The translations under genes were made by a program, and so were the position numbers. Below the pieces are notes generated by a model, which was given only the letters and a program-made list of their open reading frames with translations, was not told the origin of the DNA and searched no databases. 12,860 nt of DNA from Betaproteobacteria bacterium (GTDB taxonomy: Bacteria; Pseudomonadota; Gammaproteobacteria; Burkholderiales; JAHFRG01). Of this stretch, positions 6,660 through 12,860 are shown one piece after another (position 1 is the first letter of the stretch; every line of letters begins with the position of its first letter). The stretch lies in assembly GCA_023258935.1 (NCBI GenBank), contig JAHFRG010000044.1, positions 1 through 12,860 on the forward strand, written 5' to 3'.

Positions 6660-7565
6660 ATGAGCATACTTATTGATGAAAACACGCGTGTCCTGGTGCA
6701 GGGCTTCACCGGAGACAAGGGAACCTTCCACGCCAAGGAAATGATTGACTACGGCACCAAGGTGGTGGGAGGGGTTACACCTGGCAAAGGTGGCATGACG
6801 CACTTGGGTCTTCCGGTATTCAACACCGTCAAGGAAGCCGTGACACAGACCGGGGCGACCACCAGCATCACCTTCGTTCCGCCAGCATTCTGCATGGATT
6901 CAATCATGGAAGCGGCAGACGCCGGAATCAGGCTGGTGTGCTCAATTACCGACGGCATCCCGGCGCAGGACATGATGCGGGTCAAGCGCTATCTAAGGCG
7001 TTATCCGAAGGAGAGGCGCACACTAATGGTGGGGCCCAACTGCGCTGGCATCATCAGCGCAGGTAAAGCCATGTTGGGCATCATGCCAGGGCATATTTAC
7101 CAGCGCGGGACTGTGGGAATCGTGTCGCGCTCCGGGACGCTCGGCTACGAAGCGGCTTCGCAGCTCAAGGCGCTGGGGCTCGGCGTCACCACCAGCGTGG
7201 GCATCGGCGGCGATCCCATCAACGGCAGTTCCTTTCTCGACCACCTGGTGCTATTTGAGCAGGATGACGAAACCAAAGCGGTGCTGATGATTGGCGAAAT
7301 CGGCGGCCCGCAAGAAGCTGAAGCGGCGAAGTGGGTTAAAGAGAACATGAGCAAACCGGTCGTAGGCTACGTGGCGGGTCTTACAGCACCCAAGGGACGG
7401 CGCATGGGACATGCTGGCGCCATCATTTCTGCTACCGGCGACAGTGCCGCGGAGAAAAGCGAAATCATGAAGAACTACGGCCTTACGGTTGCCCCCAGCG
7501 CCTCCGAGCTCGGCTCATGCGTCGCTGAAGTGTTGAAAAAGAAAACGTCGCGAAAGGTTAGTTAG
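6660..7565 (+). CDS. mtkB: Malate-CoA ligase (malate thiokinase) alpha subunit
   Basis: This subunit carries the CoA-binding domain and the phosphohistidine of malate-CoA ligase, and pairs with MtkA. The 301 residues match the succinyl-CoA synthetase alpha chain: SILIDENTRVLVQGFTGDKGTFHA and VVGGVTPGKGG (residues 35-45) in the CoA-binding Rossmann domain, VGPNCAGII (124-132), GIVSRSGTLGYE (153-164), and the active-site histidine H251 in GRRMGHAGAI. The start ATG at 6660 has AGGGAT at 6648-6653 upstream and matches the family N-terminus. The frame stays open back into mtkA (to about 6516), but that extension is MtkA coding sequence in another frame. The short basic C-terminus KKKTSRKVS is typical of the family in having no fixed sequence. 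It is 19 bases after mtkA, consistent with translational pairing of subunits, and 94 bases before ppc. Confidence 0.95.
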   Translation: MSILIDENTRVLVQGFTGDKGTFHAKEMIDYGTKVVGGVTPGKGGMTHLGLPVFNTVKEAVTQTGATTSITFVPPAFCMDSIMEAADAGIRLVCSITDGIPAQDMMRVKRYLRRYPKERRTLMVGPNCAGIISAGKAMLGIMPGHIYQRGTVGIVSRSGTLGYEAASQLKALGLGVTTSVGIGGDPINGSSFLDHLVLFEQDDETKAVLMIGEIGGPQEAEAAKWVKENMSKPVVGYVAGLTAPKGRRMGHAGAIISATGDSAAEKSEIMKNYGLTVAPSASELGSCVAEVLKKKTSRKVS

Positions 7566-7659
7566 TAAGCGATTCTTAAGGACAGCTTTTATCGATTGGC
7601 ACTGCTTCACGGCTAACCTCACCGGCATATTTTTTATTTTCCCGCCGGGCACACAATAT

Positions 7660-10410
7660 ATGAAGCCCAACACTGCTCTATCTCTCTCGGTTCCAGCGGA
7701 GGCCATGGAGCACACGGCCTACGAAAAGAAGCTAGCCGGTTTACTTTTTGAGCTACTGGCGGATATCGTTGAGCGCCAGGAGCCGCGGATCGTGCCGATG
7801 CTGCGCGGCGAGTCGTGCAATTTTGATTTGCCTCCATCACTGCTGGGGCGGGCGCTGCAGGCGCAGGGCATATGGTTCCAGCTGCTCAGCATCGCCGAGG
7901 AAAATGCCGCAATGCGCCGCCGCCGACAGCTTGAGAATGAGCGTGGTTACGAAAACGTGCGCGGAACACTCGGCCAGGTAATTGCGGAGGCCGCGGCCAG
8001 CGGAACTGGCGCCGACGCGATTCGCTCGCTGCTAAACACTTTGAAAATCCGCCCCGTCGTCACTGCGCATCCGACCGAGGCGAAACGCGTCACAGTGCTG
8101 GAAAGGCACCGTAAAATCTACCGCCGCCTCATGGACCTCGAATCGCCGCGCTGGACCGGCCGCGAGCGCGAAAAACTGGTCGCGATGCTGCGAAACGACA
8201 TCGAGCTCCTGTGGTTTACCGGCGAACTGCGCCTGGAGAAGCCGACGGTGCCGCAGGAAGTCGCCTGGGGACTGCATTTTTTCAACGAGACACTGTTTGA
8301 AGCGGTGCCCGCGCTGCTGGACAAGATGGATTATGCTTTGCGTCACAGCTACCCGGGTGAGCGCTTCGAGATCCCGGCCTTTTTTCAATTCGGCGCCTGG
8401 ATTGGAGGCGACCGCGACGGTAATCCGCATGTTACAAACCGAATCACGCGCGAGGCGCTGTACCAGAATTGTCTGGCGAGCCTTCGCTATTACAAATCGC
8501 GCATCACCGAGCTGCTGCAAACTTTAAGCATCACCGAGCGCGCAGCGCCAATTCCAGACAACTTCCGCATCGCTCTTGCGCAAGCGCTTGAGCGTTCTGG
8601 AGAGGGCGATGCCATTGCTGCGCGCAATCCAGGTGAACGGTTCCGGCAATACCTTTCCTGCGTTCTCCGCCGGCTTGATATTACTATTGCCTATGTTGAA
8701 AAAAGCCGTCCCGTGCCAGGCGAAAAAGGTTATGCCAATGCGGAGGATTTGGCTGCGGACTTGAAAACCATGGAGCTTGGCTTGTCGGAATGCAGGGGCG
8801 AAACACTGGCGCTATCCATGGTCACACCTATCAAGCGCGCGGTCGAAGCATTCCGATTCAGCACAATGCGGCTGGACGTACGGGAAAACACCACGCGCAT
8901 CACGCATGCCTTGATTGAGTTATGGCGCACCACTCCCAATGACGGTGAGCCGCCGGCGTTTGATTCAAACGATTGGAAATCATGGCTTCTGCAGCAACTG
9001 GCGAAACCGCTTGTGCCAGACCGCCCGGTCCGTCGCTTGTCCGCTGAGACGGAGGAAACTCTGGGCATGTTCAGGCTGATCGCCGAGATGTGGGATGTCC
9101 TGGACAGGCAGGCGTTCGGCGTTTTCGTTCTCAGCATGACCCGCTCGGTGAGCGATGTGCTGGGAGTGTGCCTCTTGGCCAAGGAAGGTGGACTCTTCTA
9201 CGACCCTGCTGGTGTGGAATACTGCCGGCTCCCCATCACGCCGTTATTCGAAACCATCGAAGATCTGCGGCGCGCGCCGGCAATCATGCGCGAGTTGCTT
9301 AACGTGCCGGTAATGAAGCGCAGCATCCGCGCTCAAGGCGGTTCTCAGGAAGTTATGATTGGTTATTCGGATTCCAACAAGGACGGCGGATTTTTTCCCA
9401 GCAATTGGGAGCTAGCAAAAGTACAGGTCAGGCTTACCCAGCTTGGAAAAGAGCTGGGCGTTCCGATCACCTTTTTCCACGGCCGCGGCGGTTCAGTGAG
9501 CCGCGGTGGCATTGCGACAGGCCGCGCCATTGCTGCACAGCCGGCAGGTTCCATCTGCGGGCGCTTCCGCGTCACCGAGCAGGGCGAAGTGGTATCGTTC
9601 AAATACGCCAATAAGGGCACCGCCGCGTACCATATCGAGCTCCTGGCTGCGAGCGTGCTGGAGCATTCGCTCAAATCAGACCGCGAGCAGGCCTTGCGCG
9701 CCAACCCTGAATTCGATGAAGCCATGGAAGCGCTGTCTGCCACAGCGCAGGTGACTTACAGCCTGCTTGCCCGCCATCCGGATTTGCCTGTCTATTTCCA
9801 GGCGGCGAGCCCGCTTGAAGAAATTTCATTGCTCAATATCGGCTCGCGCCCCACGCGTCGCTTTGGCGCAAAGAGCCTAGCCGATTTGCGCGCCATTCCC
9901 TGGGTATTCGCCTGGTCGCAGAACCGGCACATCGTGCCGGGCTGGTATGGCGTCGGAGGCGGGCTTTCCGCTTTCCTGGAGGTTCGCGGCGCTGCCGGGC
10001 TTACGCTGCTAAAGCGCATGTTCAATGAATCGCGGCTGTTCCGCCTTATCATTGACGAGGTGGAAAAAACTCTGGCCCAGGTTGATCTTGTTATTGCCCG
10101 GGAATACGCGGGATTGGTTGAAGATAAACAGGTGCGCGAGGAAATCATGCGCATGATAGAGGCGGAATATCGGCTTACCCGCGATATGATGCTGAAAGTA
10201 AGCGGTGGCAAGGAAATCGCCGAGCGCTTTCCCGAATTCTGCAGGCGCCTCGCGTTGCGCCTGCCTATGCTCAATCAGGTCAACCGCGAGCAAGTTGATC
10301 TGCTGCGGCGCTACCGCCTGGAGCCGGAAGGAGAAGCAAAAAACCATTACCGTGACGCTCTGCTGCAATCGATCAACTGCATCGCTGCTGGCTTTGGCGC
10401 AACGGGTTGA
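7660..10410 (+). CDS. ppc: Phosphoenolpyruvate carboxylase (serine-cycle type)
   Basis: It carboxylates PEP with bicarbonate to oxaloacetate and phosphate, the CO2-fixing step of the serine cycle. The 916 residues match bacterial PEP carboxylases (880-970). Catalytic blocks are present: H137 in VTAHPTEAKR, GGDRDGNP (249-256), GYSDSNKDGG (568-577), and the mobile loop FFHGRGGSVSRGG with R609 and R615. By my alignment with E. coli, the aspartate-inhibitor residues R587 and R832 are kept as R615 and R867, but K773 is Q807 (LAQVD) and N881 is A914, the C-terminus reading GATG where the usual form is xNTG. This suggests weak or absent aspartate feedback. The start is uncertain: ATG 7660 has no Shine-Dalgarno, and the in-frame ATG at 7705 has a GGAGG only two bases away. 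It follows mtkB by 94 bases; the malyl-CoA lyase comes 145 bases later. Confidence 0.95.
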   Translation: MKPNTALSLSVPAEAMEHTAYEKKLAGLLFELLADIVERQEPRIVPMLRGESCNFDLPPSLLGRALQAQGIWFQLLSIAEENAAMRRRRQLENERGYENVRGTLGQVIAEAAASGTGADAIRSLLNTLKIRPVVTAHPTEAKRVTVLERHRKIYRRLMDLESPRWTGREREKLVAMLRNDIELLWFTGELRLEKPTVPQEVAWGLHFFNETLFEAVPALLDKMDYALRHSYPGERFEIPAFFQFGAWIGGDRDGNPHVTNRITREALYQNCLASLRYYKSRITELLQTLSITERAAPIPDNFRIALAQALERSGEGDAIAARNPGERFRQYLSCVLRRLDITIAYVEKSRPVPGEKGYANAEDLAADLKTMELGLSECRGETLALSMVTPIKRAVEAFRFSTMRLDVRENTTRITHALIELWRTTPNDGEPPAFDSNDWKSWLLQQLAKPLVPDRPVRRLSAETEETLGMFRLIAEMWDVLDRQAFGVFVLSMTRSVSDVLGVCLLAKEGGLFYDPAGVEYCRLPITPLFETIEDLRRAPAIMRELLNVPVMKRSIRAQGGSQEVMIGYSDSNKDGGFFPSNWELAKVQVRLTQLGKELGVPITFFHGRGGSVSRGGIATGRAIAAQPAGSICGRFRVTEQGEVVSFKYANKGTAAYHIELLAASVLEHSLKSDREQALRANPEFDEAMEALSATAQVTYSLLARHPDLPVYFQAASPLEEISLLNIGSRPTRRFGAKSLADLRAIPWVFAWSQNRHIVPGWYGVGGGLSAFLEVRGAAGLTLLKRMFNESRLFRLIIDEVEKTLAQVDLVIAREYAGLVEDKQVREEIMRMIEAEYRLTRDMMLKVSGGKEIAERFPEFCRRLALRLPMLNQVNREQVDLLRRYRLEPEGEAKNHYRDALLQSINCIAAGFGATG

Positions 10411-10427
10411 TGCTGACCAGAACACTT

Positions 10428-10511
10428 AACCGCCGATCAACGCCGATAGACGCCGATGAGATTCAGGGCGCGGTGGGTTTAACCCGCATTCATCGGCGTT
10501 CATCTGCGGTT
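10428..10511. repeat. Palindromic intergenic repeat (CGCCGAT-type) between ppc and the malyl-CoA lyase gene
   Basis: The left arm (10428-10459) contains CGCCGAT three times (10431, 10441 and 10451, each 10 bases apart), separated by the trinucleotides CAA and AGA. The right arm (10489-10511) carries the complement, reading TTCATCGGCGTTCATCTGCGGTT, so the 84 bases can fold into a long imperfect hairpin beginning AACCGC and ending GCGGTT. A smaller stem GTGGG/CCCGC with loop TTTAA lies inside (about 10473-10487). Tandem ATCGGCG/ATCTGCG units ending in GCGGTT resemble a dispersed palindromic intergenic repeat I recall from several bacterial genomes. No T-run follows, so it is not a classical terminator. 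It may act as an mRNA stabiliser, a processing site, or a passive repeat. Confidence 0.7.
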
Positions 10512-10555
10512 GATAATCGGATTTTCATGATCATAAAACTTGGAGAGGACATAAC

Positions 10556-11533
10556 ATGAGCTTTACCAGCATTGAACCCGCCACCTCGCGACTGCATCGT
10601 TCCGAACTGGCCGTTCCCGGCACCAACACTGCGCTGTTCGAGAAGGCGGCGAAATCGGCCGCCGATATTATTTTTCTCGATTGCGAAGACGCCGTCGCGC
10701 CCGACGACAAGGAAAAAGCGCGCAAGAATATCATTCAGGGCCTGAATGAAGTCAACTGGGGAACCAAGACCATGATGGTGCGCATCAACGGCCTCGACAC
10801 CCATTATATGTACCGCGATGTCGTGGACATCGTGGAAGCCTGCCCGCGCCTGGACATGATTCTCATCCCTAAAGTGGGCATGCCCGCCGACGTTTACGCC
10901 GTGGACATGATGGTGACGCAGATTGAAACTGCGAAGAAGCGCGCGAAACGCATTGGATTTGAAGTATTGATTGAAACCGCTTTGGGCATGGCCAATGTCG
11001 AAGCGATTGCGCAATCGAGTACAAGGCTCGAAGCGATGAGTTTCGGCGTGGCGGATTACGCTGCTTCCACTCGCGCACGCACCACAGTCATCGGCGGAGT
11101 GAACAAAGACTCAGGCGTGCTCACCGACAAGGATGCTCACGGCAACCGGCAATACTTCTGGAGCGATCCCTGGCACGCCGCTCAGACGCGTATGATGGTG
11201 GCTTGCCGCGCTTATGGATTGCGTCCGATCGACGGGCCGTTTGGCGATTTCAATGATCCGGACGGCTTTATCGCCGCGGCCAATCGCGCGGCGGTGCTCG
11301 GTTATGAAGGCAAGTGGGCGATCCACCCCTCGCAAATCGAATTGGCAAACCGGGTTTTCACGCCTTCCGAAGCCGAAGTGACCAAGGCCAGACGCATCAT
11401 GGAGGCCATGGCGCAGGCGGCTAAAGAAGGGAAGGGCGCGGTGTCGCTGGATGGGCGATTGATTGATATCGCCAGCATCCGCATGGCTGAAGCGCTGCTC
11501 AAGAAAGCTGAATCAATGCGCGCATCCAGCTAG
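10556..11533 (+). CDS. mclA: Malyl-CoA lyase (HpcH/HpaI/CitE family)
   Basis: It cleaves malyl-CoA from MtkAB into acetyl-CoA and glyoxylate, closing the serine cycle by supplying glyoxylate to Sga. The 325 residues match the length of methylotroph malyl-CoA lyases. The TIM-barrel active-site positions are visible: LDCEDAVAP (41-49), R76 in VRINGLDT, E140 in LIETALGMANVE, D167 in FGVADYAAS, and the C-terminal lid with D299 in SLDGRLID. The segment DPWHAAQTRMMVACRAYGLRPIDGPFGDFNDPDG (204-237) is typical of the Mcl subgroup and distinguishes it from shorter CitE-like proteins. A GGAGAGGA (10542-10549) precedes the ATG at normal spacing. The 145-base gap to ppc contains the palindromic repeat, so this gene may be partly uncoupled from the upstream operon. 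Family members can also have citramalyl-CoA or methylmalyl-CoA activity. Confidence 0.95.
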   Translation: MSFTSIEPATSRLHRSELAVPGTNTALFEKAAKSAADIIFLDCEDAVAPDDKEKARKNIIQGLNEVNWGTKTMMVRINGLDTHYMYRDVVDIVEACPRLDMILIPKVGMPADVYAVDMMVTQIETAKKRAKRIGFEVLIETALGMANVEAIAQSSTRLEAMSFGVADYAASTRARTTVIGGVNKDSGVLTDKDAHGNRQYFWSDPWHAAQTRMMVACRAYGLRPIDGPFGDFNDPDGFIAAANRAAVLGYEGKWAIHPSQIELANRVFTPSEAEVTKARRIMEAMAQAAKEGKGAVSLDGRLIDIASIRMAEALLKKAESMRASS

Positions 11534-11549
11534 TTTACCTTTCCATTAA

Positions 11550-11993
11550 TCACTGCGGGCCGATTCTCAAATTGGCCGTTGCTAGATAGACTTCGTGCAG
11601 AAAGCAATACAGCGCCGCGATGAAAGCCAGCATGGCAATGATAAACAGCACGCCGATCAGGCTGGGCATTTCTACGGAAAGAAACACTTCAAGGAACAGA
11701 ATCACAATAAGCGCACAAATCAGCAGGGCACAGAATGCGCTCAGGCTAATTGCCGTGTATATAAAACGGGCGCGCTTGGAGAGCACTGCAAGCTGTTTAT
11801 GGGTTTCGCTGCGCTCTTTATCGTCGCTAGCAGAGAGCCTGGATTCAAGAACACGGGCAAAATCGACGATTCTGCCCAACCTGCTGGCAAGCACGCCCAA
11901 CATCGCGCCTATGCCAGTTATCAGAAAGACCGGTGCTACCGCAAGTTGAATGGCGTGACTGACTGCGGCTGCAGTTAACTCTTGATGGAGCAT
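11550..11993 (-). CDS. DUF2721 family membrane protein
   Basis: This small inner-membrane protein of unknown function has 147 residues. It shows three hydrophobic segments: about 18-36 (LAVAPVFLITGIGAMLGVL), 78-103 and 110-132. Between the first two lies a charged, probably cytoplasmic stretch with RLGRIVDFARVLESR (38-52) and a helical, basic region up to residue 75. The opening IQLAVAPVFLITGIGAMLGVLASRLGRIVDRAR-like pattern is what I know from DUF2721 proteins, and the length fits. The ATG at 11993 lacks a clear Shine-Dalgarno. Its 3' end faces the malyl-CoA lyase with only 16 bases between stop codons, so it belongs to a different transcription unit and shows no functional link to the serine cycle. 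Confidence 0.75.
   Translation of the reverse strand: MLHQELTAAAVSHAIQLAVAPVFLITGIGAMLGVLASRLGRIVDFARVLESRLSASDDKERSETHKQLAVLSKRARFIYTAISLSAFCALLICALIVILFLEVFLSVEMPSLIGVLFIIAMLAFIAALYCFLHEVYLATANLRIGPQ
11558..11577 (+). terminator. Possible terminator hairpin at the convergent gene ends
   Basis: GGCCGATT (11558-11565) and AATTGGCC (11570-11577) pair over eight bases, with one G-U, around a CTCA loop. The hairpin starts 24 bases after the lyase stop codon and overlaps the last codons of the opposing gene. No T-run follows on the + strand (GTTGCT), so intrinsic termination is doubtful; 3'-end protection is equally likely. Confidence 0.3.
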
Positions 11994-12097
11994 GGTAATC
12001 GCTGAATCAAAAAAATCGATTTTAACTCCTTTTAATATTTTACAATAAATACTGTAAGTCCCGGTTTGCCGAGCTCATAGCTACTAGGGAGGCGCCA
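11994..12097. promoter_or_regulatory. Short divergent promoter region between the DUF2721 gene and the secreted-protein gene
   Basis: These 104 bases are AT-rich. TACAAT at 12041-12046 matches TATAAT at five of six positions on the + strand, without a clear -35. It overlaps a small inverted repeat, TTACA (12040-12044) with TGTAA (12053-12057). AGGGAGG at 12086-12092 is a good ribosome binding site for the gene starting at 12098. Confidence 0.35.
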
Positions 12098-12676
12098 ATG
12101 AAAAAGAGTATCGCATTGTTCGTGATTCTGAGCCTTGCCGCGTTGTCCGACGCCGCGGCTGAGGAGTCTGCCAGCAAAAAAGTGGTCATCAATGGAACTC
12201 AATTGCTCGCAAAGGACATCCAAACCCTGGAACGCAGCTACGGGGTGCCCCTTCAGCCCGGTCGGTACTGGTACGACAAGATGTCGGGGCTGTGGGGTTA
12301 TGCGGGCCAACCGACCGCGGGGCAGATTTATCCGGGTTTACAGCTGGGCGGGCCGCTTAAAGCCAACGCTTCAAACGGGAACACAGGCGTGTTCATCAAC
12401 GGCAGGGAGCTTCCCGTTATCGAGGTGCAATATCTGCAGCAGTTGGGGACGGTGTACAAAGGCCGGTATTGGATGAACGCCCAGGGTGTCGGAGGAATCG
12501 AAGGAGGACCAGCGATTTTTGATCTGGGCGCCGCGGCACGACAGCGATCAGGAGGGGGTCTCTACGGCGGGAACAGCCGGACCACGCCATTCGGACATAT
12601 TGGCAGCGACGGCAAGTGCTCCTATTTCTTCGACCCCAAGAGCGGCAGTAGTGTCATGAGCGGCAACTGCAACTAA
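12098..12676 (+). CDS. Secreted protein of unknown function with a duplicated ING-GRYW domain
   Basis: The 192-residue product has a clear signal peptide, KK followed by a hydrophobic core and AAA, with cleavage likely after residue 21. The mature protein contains two copies of one module. Copy A (about 29-74) runs VVINGTQLLAKDIQTLERSYGVPL, then PGRYWYD and GLWGYAGQPTAG. Copy B (about 98-140) runs VFINGRELPVIEVQYLQQLGTV, then KGRYWMN and GVGGIEGGPA. Each has an ING start, a helix, a GRYW core and a Gly-rich end. A Gly/Ser-rich linker leads to a tail with two cysteines (C174, C191) that could form a disulfide. I have seen similar proteins annotated as hypothetical in bacteria, but know no assigned function. 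AGGGAGG lies six bases before the ATG. It appears to stand alone. Confidence 0.75.
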   Translation: MKKSIALFVILSLAALSDAAAEESASKKVVINGTQLLAKDIQTLERSYGVPLQPGRYWYDKMSGLWGYAGQPTAGQIYPGLQLGGPLKANASNGNTGVFINGRELPVIEVQYLQQLGTVYKGRYWMNAQGVGGIEGGPAIFDLGAAARQRSGGGLYGGNSRTTPFGHIGSDGKCSYFFDPKSGSSVMSGNCN

Positions 12677-12860
12677 CGTCTTCTTACCTTGCTGAATCCT
12701 CTTCCTTTGCTTCGGTTGAAACACTTCAAGTAAAAAATTGGCTTCCCAACCAACGCAAAATTGAGCACTTCTTGGAATTAGCCGTACCGCTCGCGTAATG
12801 AGGCTCCCGCCACGTATTCTCACACACACTTGGGTTACGGAAATGGCAGCAATCGGCCAA
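12677..12860. other. Terminal stretch without a supportable gene
   Basis: I see no convincing coding region, RNA gene or terminator here. One frame stays open from an ATG at 12798 to the window edge (21 codons, MRLPPRILTHTW...), without a ribosome binding site, which is too little to call. Confidence 0.5.

Noticed and set aside
7555..7619. Inverted repeat AGGTTAG/CTAACCT at the end of mtkB
   Set aside because: Seven-base arms around a 51-base loop, with no T-run, are likely by chance.
8032..8520. Minus-strand frame of 162 codons inside ppc
   Set aside because: It is antisense to the conserved catalytic histidine region of PEP carboxylase and has no recognisable product.
10428..10511. CRISPR array or rho-independent terminator
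   Set aside because: The units are only 10 bases apart with no unique spacers of CRISPR length, and no T-run follows the hairpin.
12548..12829. Minus-strand frame of 93 codons at the right end
   Set aside because: It overlaps the secreted-protein gene, has no family resemblance and no ribosome binding site that I can see.

Overview
The window carries a compact serine-cycle (C1 assimilation) gene cluster on the + strand. Facing away from it is a tripartite tricarboxylate transporter (TTT) operon on the - strand. Moderately high GC in the genes, AT-rich intergenic DNA, a TctC/Bug-type binding protein, and serine-cycle enzymes resembling those of proteobacterial methylotrophs all suggest a proteobacterium, most likely betaproteobacterial. 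This placement is an inference from gene content; there is no rRNA or other phylogenetic marker here.

Layout. 1-2830 (- strand): tctC, tctB and tctA, in transcription order, with tctA running off the left edge. 2831-3189: a divergent, AT-rich regulatory region. It holds a perfect LysR-type dyad (CTTATG-N5-CATAAG), several possible -10 elements, and a GC-rich hairpin with a T-run just ahead of the first serine-cycle gene. 3190-11533 (+ strand): serine-glyoxylate aminotransferase, hydroxypyruvate reductase, the two malate-CoA ligase subunits, PEP carboxylase and malyl-CoA lyase. A palindromic intergenic repeat lies between the last two. 11550-11993 (- strand): a small DUF2721 membrane protein convergent with the lyase. 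12098-12676 (+ strand): a secreted protein of unknown function with a duplicated domain. 12677-12860: no supportable gene.

How the genes work together. Sga makes hydroxypyruvate from serine and glyoxylate, and Hpr reduces it to glycerate. Glycerate kinase and enolase, needed next, are not encoded here. PEP carboxylase fixes CO2/bicarbonate onto PEP to give oxaloacetate. After reduction to malate, MtkAB makes malyl-CoA, and Mcl splits it into acetyl-CoA and glyoxylate, which returns to Sga. In the clusters I remember from Methylobacterium, mtdA and fch sit between hprA and mtkA; here hprA is followed directly by mtkA. The cycle's remaining genes (glyA, glycerate kinase, mtdA/fch or folD, formate-H4F ligase) must lie elsewhere if the cycle is complete.

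Points most worth a second look: the shared TTT/serine-cycle control region with its LysR-type dyad and leader hairpin; the PEP carboxylase, where two of the four residues of the classical aspartate inhibitor site appear replaced; the divergent organic-acid transporter as a possible supplier of the pathway; and the duplicated-domain secreted protein.
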